NCBI RefSeq assembly: GCF_002245625.1
Contig: NZ_NOIG01000003.1
Location: 103,760-167,759, forward strand
Direction: 5' to 3'
Source: Acidovorax kalamii
GTDB taxonomy: Bacteria > Pseudomonadota > Gammaproteobacteria > Burkholderiales > Burkholderiaceae_C
Length of the DNA stretch: 64,000 bases
Made by a program: the position numbers and the translations under genes. A model generated the notes under the pieces. The model saw only the letters and a program-made list of their open reading frames with translations. It made no database searches and had not been told where the DNA came from. Below, piece after piece: positions 55,884-63,919 of this stretch (position 1 is the stretch's first letter; every line of letters starts with the position of its first letter).

Positions 55884-56075
55884 TCACCACTCGCCGACTT
55901 CCCGCACGCGCTGGGCCAGGTCGGGCAAGTCGTCTTCTTCCTCCACCAGGTCGTTCACCACGGGGACCGCCATGGGTGTGTGGGGGGCGGTCGGGGCAGA
56001 CCGGGACATGAACCGGCCAAACACATGGCTGGCAAAACGGGGGGGCACGGGGGCAGAGAACGGAGTGGCAAACAT
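55884..56075 (-). CDS. Small hypothetical protein
   Basis: 63 aa from the ATG at 56075, which has a good Shine-Dalgarno (AAGGAA, 7 bp spacing). The N-terminal half is Pro/Ala-rich with a few basic residues (MFATPFSAPVPPRFASHVFG); the C-terminal half is acidic and helical (VNDLVEEEDDLPDLAQRVREVGEW). I do not recognise a family. The codon use and the ribosome site support a real gene. Confidence 0.55.
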   Translation of the reverse strand: MFATPFSAPVPPRFASHVFGRFMSRSAPTAPHTPMAVPVVNDLVEEEDDLPDLAQRVREVGEW

Positions 56076-56280
56076 GGCAGTTCCTTTTTCGGGTGGGCCT
56101 GGTGCTTTCAAAAACGTAGCGCCAGCGTAGGCCACCACAACAGCTGGGCAGTGTAGGAATGCACGCCGCTCTGGCGTGTGACAGAACGCACACTCCCGGC
56201 CCCGATGCCCATCCCACCGCGTGACGAGAACGCCCGGCGTGACATTCGTCACACAGCGCGCGCCGTACACTCGCTGCCCC

Positions 56281-56874
56281 ATGCCCCACACCCTGGCCGC
56301 CCCGGCGCACAGCGAACTCATCATCAAGAAAAGCCGCTTCATCGGCTGCGTGCAACCCATGGCCGACCGCGCCAGCGCCCAGGCGGCCGTCGATGCACTA
56401 TGGAAGCAGCACCCCGGGGCGGCCCACATCTGCTGGGCTTTGCTGGCAGGCGGGCAGTCAGCGGCGGTGGATGACGGCGAGCCCAGCGGCACGGCCGGCC
56501 GCCCCATGCTGGATGTGTTGCGCCACCAGGACCTGGAAGGCGTGCTGGCCACCGTGGTGCGCTACTTTGGTGGAGTGAAGCTGGGTGCGGGCGGCCTGGT
56601 GCGCGCCTACACCGACACCATTGCCCAGGCTTTGCTCACCGCCCCCAAGGTCACGCTGCAGCGCATGGCCACCCTGCAGTGCGAGGTGCCCTATGCGCTG
56701 GAAGGCTTTGTACGGCGCGAGGTCGAATCGGCCGGAGCAGAGCTGGTGGACGTGCAGCATGGCACGCTGGTGCAGCTGCAGATCCGCCTGCCCGAAGCGC
56801 AAGCAGGCGCATTTGTGCAGCGCATCAACGATGGCGGGCAAGGCCGGGTGGGCTGGACGGACAACCGGTCCTGA
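56281..56874 (+). CDS. yigZ: YigZ/IMPACT family protein
   Basis: 197 aa from the ATG at 56281; the frame runs further upstream but without family similarity. Conserved start SELIIKKSRFIGCVQP, AHICWAL, the signature DDGEPSGTAGRPML, and VRYFGGVKLGAGGLVRAY, followed by a C-terminal ferredoxin-like domain. In other organisms the family relates to translation control; bacterial function is unsettled. Confidence 0.93.
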   Translation: MPHTLAAPAHSELIIKKSRFIGCVQPMADRASAQAAVDALWKQHPGAAHICWALLAGGQSAAVDDGEPSGTAGRPMLDVLRHQDLEGVLATVVRYFGGVKLGAGGLVRAYTDTIAQALLTAPKVTLQRMATLQCEVPYALEGFVRREVESAGAELVDVQHGTLVQLQIRLPEAQAGAFVQRINDGGQGRVGWTDNRS

Positions 56875-56957
56875 CCCCAGCCCCCTGCCAGAGATGTAAC
56901 ACCCCTCAAGCCCGCCGCCGGGATGCCGATAAACCGCCATTACCCCAAGGAATCGCC

Positions 56958-57173
56958 ATGGATGTCGCCCTCGCCAACAGCATCGTCAGCACCGCCACCA
57001 ACCTGGCCAGTGCCAAAACCTCGGACGCGCTGAACATGGTGGTGCTGAAAAAGGCGCTGGACATGCAGGCCGTCTCTGCCGCCACCATGCTGGATGCCAT
57101 GCAGCAGTCCATGCCCCAGCCGCAGCTGGCCACCAGCGGCACGCTGGGCACCAACGTCAACACCTTCGCCTGA
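56958..57173 (+). CDS. yjfB: YjfB-type putative motility protein
   Basis: 71 aa with AAGG before the ATG. Pattern MDVALANSIVSTATNLASAK, VLKKALDMQ, ATMLDAMQQSMPQPQLATSGTLGTNVNTFA matches the small YjfB family, first noted in Bacillus as linked to motility. No flagellar gene is in the window. Function not established. Confidence 0.75.
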   Translation: MDVALANSIVSTATNLASAKTSDALNMVVLKKALDMQAVSAATMLDAMQQSMPQPQLATSGTLGTNVNTFA

Positions 57174-57208
57174 GGGGCTGAGCCCCTCCCGCCTCCTTTT
57201 TAGGCACC

Positions 57209-58354
57209 TCAGCGCAAACGCGCGGGCGAGAGCCCTTCCACCCCCACGCCCTCGCGCACCAGTTCCTCGGCCAGCGGCTCGCCCCGCAACAGCTGCCGCG
57301 CCAGCAACGAGGCGCCCGCCGCGCTCTGAATCCCGTACCCGCCCTGCCCGGCCAGCCAGAGAAAGCCGGGCACATGGTTGTCCCAGCCAATCACCATGTC
57401 GCCATCCGGCACAAACGAGCGCAGCCCGGCCCAGGTGTGCGACGGGCGGCGGATCTGGAAACGTGTCATTTCCTCGATGTGATAGATGCCCGTGGCCACG
57501 TCCAGCTCTTCGGGCACCACATCGTGCGGGTGCGTAGGGTCAGCATTGGCCGGTGAGCCCAGCAGTTGCCCCGCATCGGGCTTGAAGTAGAAGCTCTCAT
57601 CAATGCCGATCACCGCAGGCCAGTAGGTGGCGTCCATGCCCTCGGGCACCGGGAAGGTGAATGCCGTGCGGCGGCGCGGCTCCAACCCGATGGGTGGCAC
57701 ACCGGCCAGGCCCGCCACCACGTCGGCCCAGGCGCCCGCAGCATTGACGATAGTCGGGGCAGCAAACAATCGTCCATCGGCCAGCGTCACCTGCCACACA
57801 GTGCCTTCGCGGCGCACGGCCGTGACCTCGGCGTTCGTCAGCACCTGCCCCCCGCGCTGGCGCAGGCCGCGCAGGTAGCCCTGGTGCAGGGCGTTCACGT
57901 CAATGTCGGCGGCCTCGGGCTCGCTCATGCCGGCTGCCACGGCCTCGGGTTTGAGGCAGGGCAGCATCGCCATGAGATCGGCCTTGTCCACCCATTGCAC
58001 ATTGGGCGAGGTGGCGTGCGCTTCGTCGTAGGTCTGCTTGAGCAGGTCCAGCTGGTCCGGCCCGGCCACATAGACCACGCCCCGGGGCGAGAGGATGGGA
58101 TCGGTGCCGAACTCGGGCGGCGGCGCATCGTAGAACGCGCGGCTGGCCCGGGTCAGCGCCTGGATGTTGGGCGTGCCATAGGTCGCCATGTACAGCGCGG
58201 CCGAGCGGCCGGTGGTGTGGTAGCCGGGCTGCGATTCACGCTCCAGCAGCAGCACGCTGGCGCCCTGCCCAACAGCGCCGGGCTGTACCAGTTGCCAGGC
58301 CACGGAGGCCCCGGCAATGCCTGCGCCGATCACGATGGTGTCTACGGTTTGCAT
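57209..58354 (-). CDS. FAD-dependent D-amino-acid/glycine oxidase-type protein
   Basis: 381 aa from the ATG at 58354. DAO fold: DTIVIGAGIAGASVAWQL, the TTGRSAALYMATYG segment near the flavin, ADIDVNALHQGYLRGLRQRG, TIVNAAGAWADVVA, and C-terminal GLRSFVPDGDMVIGWD, WLAGQGGYGIQSA. Oxidises an amine or amino acid. Last of the four-gene unit dsdA-bug-amidase-oxidase; 13 bp after the amidase. The substrate is inferred from neighbours to be a D-amino acid. Confidence 0.87.
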   Translation of the reverse strand: MQTVDTIVIGAGIAGASVAWQLVQPGAVGQGASVLLLERESQPGYHTTGRSAALYMATYGTPNIQALTRASRAFYDAPPPEFGTDPILSPRGVVYVAGPDQLDLLKQTYDEAHATSPNVQWVDKADLMAMLPCLKPEAVAAGMSEPEAADIDVNALHQGYLRGLRQRGGQVLTNAEVTAVRREGTVWQVTLADGRLFAAPTIVNAAGAWADVVAGLAGVPPIGLEPRRRTAFTFPVPEGMDATYWPAVIGIDESFYFKPDAGQLLGSPANADPTHPHDVVPEELDVATGIYHIEEMTRFQIRRPSHTWAGLRSFVPDGDMVIGWDNHVPGFLWLAGQGGYGIQSAAGASLLARQLLRGEPLAEELVREGVGVEGLSPARLR

Positions 58355-58367
58355 CTGTGTCTCCTGC

Positions 58368-59930
58368 TCAAACAGCGGATACCTGCGCAGCCGATGCCGC
58401 TCGGTCGTCGCGCTGCAGGCTGCGGGCGTCACGGGGGTCGGGCGCGCCGGTCACGATGGAGGTCAGCGAGGGCTCGGCGCGCGTCTGCACCAGCTTGGCA
58501 ATGTCGGGCCGGGGTCGTGCCAGCCCGGCGATGCCCTTGAACGCCTGCTCCAGCGCATGGCCCACACCCAGCGTGTGCCGGTCTGCACGGAACCGACCCA
58601 CGATCTGCAGGCCAAACGGCATCCCGGCGTCGTCCAGCCCACAGGGCAAGCTCAGCGCCGGGTGCGTGGTGAGCGTACTCACATAGGTCAGCGCCAGCCA
58701 GCGGTAGTAGTTGGCCTGCGGCTCGCCGTTGATGTGGCTGGCAAAAAGATCCGTCCACGCAAACGGCGACACCGGCGTGGTGGGCGCCAGGATCACGTCG
58801 TACTCTTCGTACAGCTTCTGGAACCGCGCCAGGATGCGTGTCTGCTCGGCCTGCGCCCAGGCGCTGTCCAACAGCGTCATGGCAGCGCCCATTTCGTAGT
58901 TGGCGCGGGTGTTGGGGCCCAGGCTGGCGGGGTCGCGCTCGTAGGCCTCGCGCGTGCTGGCCACAAAGGCCTCGGCGCGCAGCACGTCAAAGCAGCGGTG
59001 CACGTCGCCCAGGTCGATGTCGATGGCGTCGCAACGCGCAAACAGGTGCTTCATGGCCTGCACCTTGTTGCGGAACACGGCGCGGATGCCGTTGTCCACT
59101 GCGCAGGCACCGAAGTCCTCGGTATAGGCCACACGCAGGCGGCTCAGGTCCACGGCTTCGGGCAGGAGGAAGCTCATCGGGTCCAGCGGATAGCTCAGCG
59201 GGTCGCCGGGCGACATGCCCGCCGATGCCGCCAGCTGCAGACAGGCCTCTTCCACCGTGCGGCCCATGGGGCCGACCACCGAAATCGGCGTCCAGCCCAG
59301 CAGCTTGCGCGAGCTGGGCACCAGGCCGGGCGAGGGCCGGAAGCCCACCACCCCGCAGATGGACGCCGGAATGCGCAGCGACCCGCCCGTGTCCGAGCCC
59401 GTGCACACCGGCAGCATGTCGCACGCCAGCGCGGCGGCCGAGCCGCCCGATGAGCCTCCGGCGTTCAGGTTGGGGTTGAAGGGGTTGCCCGTGGCGCCCC
59501 ACACGGTGTTGCGCGAATTGGCGCCCGCGCCCATCTCGGGGATGTTGGTCTTGCCCGTGACGATGGCGCCCGCAGCGCGCAGGCGCGCCACCAGCACGTT
59601 GTCCTCGGCCGGAATGTGCTCACGGTAAATCTGCGATCCATAGGTGGTCAGCAGGCCCGCCGTGGCCTCCAGGTCCTTCACGCCCATGGGCAGGCCATGC
59701 AGCAGGCCCAGCGGCTCGCCGCGCAGCACCGCCTGTTCGGCCGCCTTGGCCTCGGTGCGGGCGCGGTCGTAGCAGGTGGCGGTGATGGCATTCACATGCG
59801 GGTTCACCGCCTCGATGCGGGCGATGCAGGCGTCGAGCAATTCCACCGGCGAAATCTCGCGCGTGCCGATGCGATGGCGCAGCTCGTTGGCGGTCAGCTC
59901 AACCAGGGCTTGGGGGCTTGTTGTTGTCAT
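58368..59930 (-). CDS. Amidase-signature family amidase
   Basis: 520 aa from the ATG at 59930. Ser-cisSer-Lys catalytic triad visible: K85 (GVKD), S160 (GGSSGGSAAA) and S184 (TGSDTGGSLR). Hydrolyses an amide to acid plus ammonia in the cytoplasm. Placed between the Bug binding protein and the FAD oxidase, it probably cleaves an imported amide whose product is fed to the other enzymes. Confidence 0.92.
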   Translation of the reverse strand: MTTTSPQALVELTANELRHRIGTREISPVELLDACIARIEAVNPHVNAITATCYDRARTEAKAAEQAVLRGEPLGLLHGLPMGVKDLEATAGLLTTYGSQIYREHIPAEDNVLVARLRAAGAIVTGKTNIPEMGAGANSRNTVWGATGNPFNPNLNAGGSSGGSAAALACDMLPVCTGSDTGGSLRIPASICGVVGFRPSPGLVPSSRKLLGWTPISVVGPMGRTVEEACLQLAASAGMSPGDPLSYPLDPMSFLLPEAVDLSRLRVAYTEDFGACAVDNGIRAVFRNKVQAMKHLFARCDAIDIDLGDVHRCFDVLRAEAFVASTREAYERDPASLGPNTRANYEMGAAMTLLDSAWAQAEQTRILARFQKLYEEYDVILAPTTPVSPFAWTDLFASHINGEPQANYYRWLALTYVSTLTTHPALSLPCGLDDAGMPFGLQIVGRFRADRHTLGVGHALEQAFKGIAGLARPRPDIAKLVQTRAEPSLTSIVTGAPDPRDARSLQRDDRAASAAQVSAV

Positions 59931-59964
59931 CTCAGGCTTGTCTCCTTGTTCTGGTCGCATGGGT

Positions 59965-60951
59965 TCAGTCTGCGGTGATTGCAGCGCGCTGTGCAATGGC
60001 ACGCATCAGCGGCAGCTCTTTGTCGATCAGCTCGGCCAACACCCTGGACGAAGCATAGGACGGCTCGAACCCCACCGCGATCATCTTGTCACGCGTTTCG
60101 GGGTCTGACACCACCTGGGCCAATGCTTGCTCCAGCCGAGCCTTCACGGCCGGTGGCAGGCCACGCGGCGCCACCATGGCGAGCCAAGTGTCCATCTCCA
60201 GGCCGGGGTAGCCACTCTCGGCCAGCGTGGGCACCTTGGGCAGCAGGGCCGAGCGTTTGCCGGAGGTCACCGCAATGGCCTTGATCTTGCCGTCTTTGAG
60301 CTGCGGCAGCGCGGCCGATACGGTGTCCACCGTGAACGGGATCTGCCCGCCGAGCAGGTCGGTCATCGCAGGCGCGCTGCCCTTGTACGGCACATGCTGG
60401 ATCTTGAGACCCGCCGCGTGGAAGAACATCTCGCCCGCAAACTGCGAGGTGGTGCCCGCACCGAACGAGCCATACGAATACTTGTCCGGCCCGGCCTTCA
60501 CCAGGGCCACGAACTGCTTCACATCCGCTACCGGCACGTCCTTGTTGGCCAGCAAGATCAGCCCCGTGCGCCCGGCAATGCCAATGGGCTCGAAGCTCTT
60601 GACCGGGTCATACGGCAGCTTGGCGCGCACGGCGGGGTTCACCGTGAAGGTGGTGCCCGAACTCATGAGCAGCGTGTAGCCATCCGGCACCGCCCGCGCC
60701 ACCGATGACGCACCGATCACCGTGCCCGCGCCCGCGCGGTTGTCGATCACCACGCTCTGGCCCAGCTTGTCGCCCAGTTTCTTGCCAATGAGTCGCCCCA
60801 GCACATCGGTGGCGCCACCGGGCGGGAACGGAATCACCAGCGTGATCGGCTTGGTGGGGAACGCCGCCTCCTGCGCCATGGCCGGGGCCAACGCGGTGGA
60901 CCCCAGGGCGGCACAGAGGGCGGCAGACAAAAGCAGTTGCTTGCGGTTCAT
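59965..60951 (-). CDS. Bug/TctC-type periplasmic solute-binding protein
   Basis: 328 aa from the ATG at 60951. Signal peptide 1-26 (LLLSAALCAALGSTALAPAMAQ), then the tripartite tricarboxylate transporter receptor family pattern: PITLVIPFPPGGATDVLGR, VVIDNRAGAGTVIGASSVARA, GSFGAGTTSQFAGEMF, VPYKGSAPAMTDLLGGQI, PTLAESGYPGLEM. Membrane subunits TctA/TctB are absent here, as for most Bug proteins in Burkholderiales, where one transporter serves many receptors. Probably binds the substrate of the operon. Confidence 0.93.
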   Translation of the reverse strand: MNRKQLLLSAALCAALGSTALAPAMAQEAAFPTKPITLVIPFPPGGATDVLGRLIGKKLGDKLGQSVVIDNRAGAGTVIGASSVARAVPDGYTLLMSSGTTFTVNPAVRAKLPYDPVKSFEPIGIAGRTGLILLANKDVPVADVKQFVALVKAGPDKYSYGSFGAGTTSQFAGEMFFHAAGLKIQHVPYKGSAPAMTDLLGGQIPFTVDTVSAALPQLKDGKIKAIAVTSGKRSALLPKVPTLAESGYPGLEMDTWLAMVAPRGLPPAVKARLEQALAQVVSDPETRDKMIAVGFEPSYASSRVLAELIDKELPLMRAIAQRAAITAD

Positions 60952-60996
60952 GGGGTTCTCTCCAAAGGTCACAAAGGTTGGGAAAGCAAGAAGAAA

Positions 60997-62349
60997 TCAG
61001 CCCTGCGCAGCCAGCACGGCCCGCCCGCGCTGCACAAAGCCCTGGTACTGCGCCTTGGGCACCAACAGGCCGCCCGTGGTCCACACCAGATGCGTGGCCT
61101 GGTGCAGCACGGCGTCAATGCCCGTGCTGCGCAGCCAGGCCTGCCCGGCGGTGGTACCCGTCAGCAGGGCCGGGCCGCTGAAGCCTGCAGCGGCGGAGGG
61201 CTCGATGCGCTCGCCCAGGGCATCCAGCACCCGCACTAGGTGCGTGAACAAGGTGTCGTCGGCCACCGTGAACACGCCCGACAGCAGCGGCCGCATCAGC
61301 TCGGCCGCCAGCAGCGATGCACGTGGCACGGCCAGGCCATCGGCCTCGGTGCGGTTGCTCAGGCCCCAGTCGTACACCGAGGGGTGCGCCCCCGGCCCGG
61401 CCATCATCTGCACCATGAAGCACGGCGACTGCACCGGCTCCGCAAAAAAGCAGTGCACATGCGGCCCCAGCACCTGCCGCAGGCCAAAGGTGATCCCCGC
61501 TGGCGCGCCACCCACGCCACACGGTAGGTAAACGATGAGCGGGTGCTCGGCATCCACCGCCACGCCCTGCTCGGCCAGTTGCTTTTGCAGGTGCAGCGCC
61601 GCTGCGCTGTAGCCCAGCAGCAGCGAGAACGATTGCTCGTCGTCCACAAAGTGGCACATCGGGTTGCTGGCCGCCTCGGCACGGCCTGCGGCCACGGCGC
61701 GCTCGTAGTCACCCGTGTGCTCCACCACCAACACGCCACGCTGGCGCAGGCGGTCTTTCTTCCATTCCTTGGCATCGGCCGACATGTGCACCGTGGCCTG
61801 AAAACCCAGGGCCGACGCCACCACGCCAATGCTCATGCCCAGGTTGCCCGTGGAGCCCACTGCCACCTGGTAGCGGCCCAACACCTCGCGCGCCTGCGTC
61901 GTTGCCAGCGCGCGGTAGTCACCACCGGGCTGCACCAAGCCGTGCTGCAGCGCCAGCCCCTCGGCGAACTCCAGCACCTCGTGCATGCCGCCCCGGGCCT
62001 TGATGGAGCCCGCCACCGGCAGGCTGTGGTCGGCCTTGATGAACAGGCGGCCTTGGCCTTCCGCCATGCCTAGCACGGGCTGCAGCGCAGTGGCGGGCAG
62101 CAGGGGCGACTCCACGACGCCCCCGGTGGCGGCCAGTTCGGGGAACACCTGGGCCAGCAGATCGGCAAAACGGGCCAGGCGCGCAGCCGCTGCGCGCGTA
62201 TCATCCAGACTAATGGTTCTACCCAGTGCAGGCAGCGCGGCGGCGCGCTGTGCCTGCAGCGCCGGGTTGGTCCACAGGGCGGGCTGGGCGTTGCGCAGGC
62301 GGGTTGCCAGCAAGGCATCGATGGCAGTTTGGGGTTCGGCAATCGTCAT
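60997..62349 (-). CDS. dsdA: D-serine ammonia-lyase (dehydratase)
   Basis: 450 aa. PLP enzyme converting D-serine to pyruvate and ammonia. PLP Lys117 in [11 protein letters not shown], cofactor-phosphate loop [73 protein letters not shown]. First gene of the minus-strand operon; a LysR gene lies divergent 93 bp away, the arrangement of dsdC-dsdA in E. coli. No DsdX permease is present; the Bug protein may replace its uptake role. Confidence 0.95.
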   Translation of the reverse strand: MTIAEPQTAIDALLATRLRNAQPALWTNPALQAQRAAALPALGRTISLDDTRAAAARLARFADLLAQVFPELAATGGVVESPLLPATALQPVLGMAEGQGRLFIKADHSLPVAGSIKARGGMHEVLEFAEGLALQHGLVQPGGDYRALATTQAREVLGRYQVAVGSTGNLGMSIGVVASALGFQATVHMSADAKEWKKDRLRQRGVLVVEHTGDYERAVAAGRAEAASNPMCHFVDDEQSFSLLLGYSAAALHLQKQLAEQGVAVDAEHPLIVYLPCGVGGAPAGITFGLRQVLGPHVHCFFAEPVQSPCFMVQMMAGPGAHPSVYDWGLSNRTEADGLAVPRASLLAAELMRPLLSGVFTVADDTLFTHLVRVLDALGERIEPSAAAGFSGPALLTGTTAGQAWLRSTGIDAVLHQATHLVWTTGGLLVPKAQYQGFVQRGRAVLAAQG

Positions 62350-62415
62350 GGCGCGTTCATCTCGAAAAGTCTTGCCCCCATTTTTCGCCGGTCACGCCTC
62401 CGTCACAAACCATTT

Positions 62416-62431
62416 ATATTGAGCACAATAT
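62416..62431. promoter_or_regulatory. Inverted repeat between dsdA and its LysR regulator
   Basis: ATATTG-AGCA-CAATAT, perfect six-base arms matching LysR-box spacing, 12 bp before the LysR ATG and 67 bp before dsdA. The intergenic region is markedly AT-rich. Likely operator for the divergent pair. Confidence 0.6.
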
Positions 62432-62442
62432 TAGTATTAATA

Positions 62443-63396
62443 ATGGATATTCGCCTCTCCCCCTCCCTGCTCGCCTGGCTGCGCAGTTTTGATGCAGCCG
62501 CCCGCCACGGCAGCTTTACCAAAGCGGCGGCCGAGCTGTGTATTACCCAGGGGGCAGTGAGCCAGCAGGTCAAGCAGCTCGAAGACTGGCTGCGCCGCCC
62601 CCTGTTCCTGCGCACCCCGCGCGCCCTGGTGCCCACGCCCGAGGGCAAATGGCTGGCCGTGGTGCTGCGCGAGAGCTTCGACGCCATCGAAAGCACCCTG
62701 GCCCAGATGCGCCAACCGGCCGAGGCCGCCACCGCCACGCTGAGCTGCTCGCCCTCCTTTGCCATGAGCTGGCTCACCCCCCGGCTGGGCGACTTCTTTC
62801 GCCAGCACCCCCACACCGGGCTGCGCGTGTTTGGCGAGTTCCACACGCTGGACCGCACCCGCATGGTGCGCGACGGCGTGGAAGCCGCCGTGCGCTTTGA
62901 CCTGGGCGGCTACCGCGACCTGAACGCCACCGTGTTCCTCGACGAATGGCTCATCCCCGTGGCCAGCCCCGATTTCCTGGCCCGCCACCCGCCCATCACC
63001 CAGCCGCAAGACCTGCACGGCGACTGGCTGCTGCACGACGGCAGCGCCTGGGACGGCGCAGACACGTACGAAGAATGGCAACACTGGTTTGCACAGAGGG
63101 GCGCCACGCCACCGCCCTGGGCGGGCGGCCAGCAGTTCAACCTGTCGCAACTCGCCCTGGGCGCCGCGCTGGCCGGCCAGGGCATTGCCATGGGCCGCGC
63201 CGCGCTGGTGCTGCAGGACGTGAAAGCCGGGCGGCTGGTGCCGCTGCTGGGGCGCAGCGTGCCGTCACGGGCGGCGTATTCGTTTGTGACCACCGCGCAC
63301 CCCAGCCCTGCCATGGAGCTGGTGCGGGAGTGGCTGGGGGACGAGGCGCGGAAGTTTAGTGAGGAGCGGGCGCAGGTGCTGCCGCCGCTGGCGTGA
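62443..63396 (+). CDS. LysR-family regulator, GcvA/DsdC-type
   Basis: 317 aa from the ATG at 62443. N-terminal winged helix with LLAWLRSFDAAARHGSFTKA, LCITQGAVSQQVKQLEDWL; effector domain in the GcvA-like style (FDLGGYRDLNATVFLDEWLIPVASPDFL). By position it controls dsdA and the operon behind it, probably as a D-serine-responsive activator; naming it dsdC would be inference only. Confidence 0.9.
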   Translation: MDIRLSPSLLAWLRSFDAAARHGSFTKAAAELCITQGAVSQQVKQLEDWLRRPLFLRTPRALVPTPEGKWLAVVLRESFDAIESTLAQMRQPAEAATATLSCSPSFAMSWLTPRLGDFFRQHPHTGLRVFGEFHTLDRTRMVRDGVEAAVRFDLGGYRDLNATVFLDEWLIPVASPDFLARHPPITQPQDLHGDWLLHDGSAWDGADTYEEWQHWFAQRGATPPPWAGGQQFNLSQLALGAALAGQGIAMGRAALVLQDVKAGRLVPLLGRSVPSRAAYSFVTTAHPSPAMELVREWLGDEARKFSEERAQVLPPLA

Positions 63397-63414
63397 CGCC
63401 CTGCTCCATTGCCG

Positions 63415-63633
63415 TCACGCATGCCACAACGTCAGCGTGCCCAGCACTAGCATCAACAACACCACTCCCGCTAGCCGTGCGGTTTCTACAGGGCCACGAC
63501 GGCTGAGGAAATCAGCAGCCCACCTTCTCATCGGATGTTGCTCAGGCAAGAGCTTAGCCCCCGACAACATCAGCGCGACAACAACAAGCCCGGTGATCAA
63601 CACCATGAGTGAGATAGAAAAAGACGGGTTCAC
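63415..63633 (-). CDS. Small two-helix membrane protein, GTG start
   Basis: 72 aa. GTG start preceded by AAAGGGAG at 9 bp. Two hydrophobic helices (ISLMVLITGLVVVALMLSGA and LAGVVLLMLVLGTLTLWHA) linked by a basic loop. No family recognised. Convergent with the LysR gene. The ribosome site and helix pattern support it. Confidence 0.5.
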   Translation of the reverse strand: MNPSFSISLMVLITGLVVVALMLSGAKLLPEQHPMRRWAADFLSRRGPVETARLAGVVLLMLVLGTLTLWHA

Positions 63634-63752
63634 AGAGCAAGCTCCCTTTCAGTGGCGTTGACAGCCCGGCTGCCACAAAACGGATCAACAAAATCTGCGC
63701 AGGCTACCAGAAGCGCCGTGGGCCACTGCACGTATTCTCTTTTCGCCAGAAT

Positions 63753-63813
63753 TTGACCAAAAAAGCCCTTTGCGCGCATCCATCATGCCCAAGCAGCTAT
63801 CATTTTTGATCAT
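63753..63813 (+). repeat. Dispersed ~60 bp repeat, intergenic copy
   Basis: ACCAAAAAAGCCCTTTGCGC, then GCATCCATCATGCCC, then AGCAGCTATCATTTTTG. Lies upstream of the TAGGGG tandem array, in the convergent gap next to the partial LysR gene. Confidence 0.75.
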
Positions 63814-63855
63814 CCCGCAACATTGGCCTGAAAACTGACTCCTCGGCAAAAACCG

Positions 63856-63919
63856 CCCTACCCCTACCCCTACCCCTACCCCTACCCCTACGCCTACCCC
63901 TACCCCTACCCCTACCCCC
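63856..63919. repeat. Ten-copy CCCCTA / TAGGGG hexamer tandem repeat
   Basis: Ten units with CTA ends at 63860, 63866, ... 63914, one unit varied to GCCTA (63896). On the minus strand this is (TAGGGG)n immediately after a LysR gene; the first TAG is that gene's stop codon. Runs of four G every six bases could fold into a G-quadruplex. Telomere-like in unit but internal in a bacterial chromosome. Confidence 0.9.
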
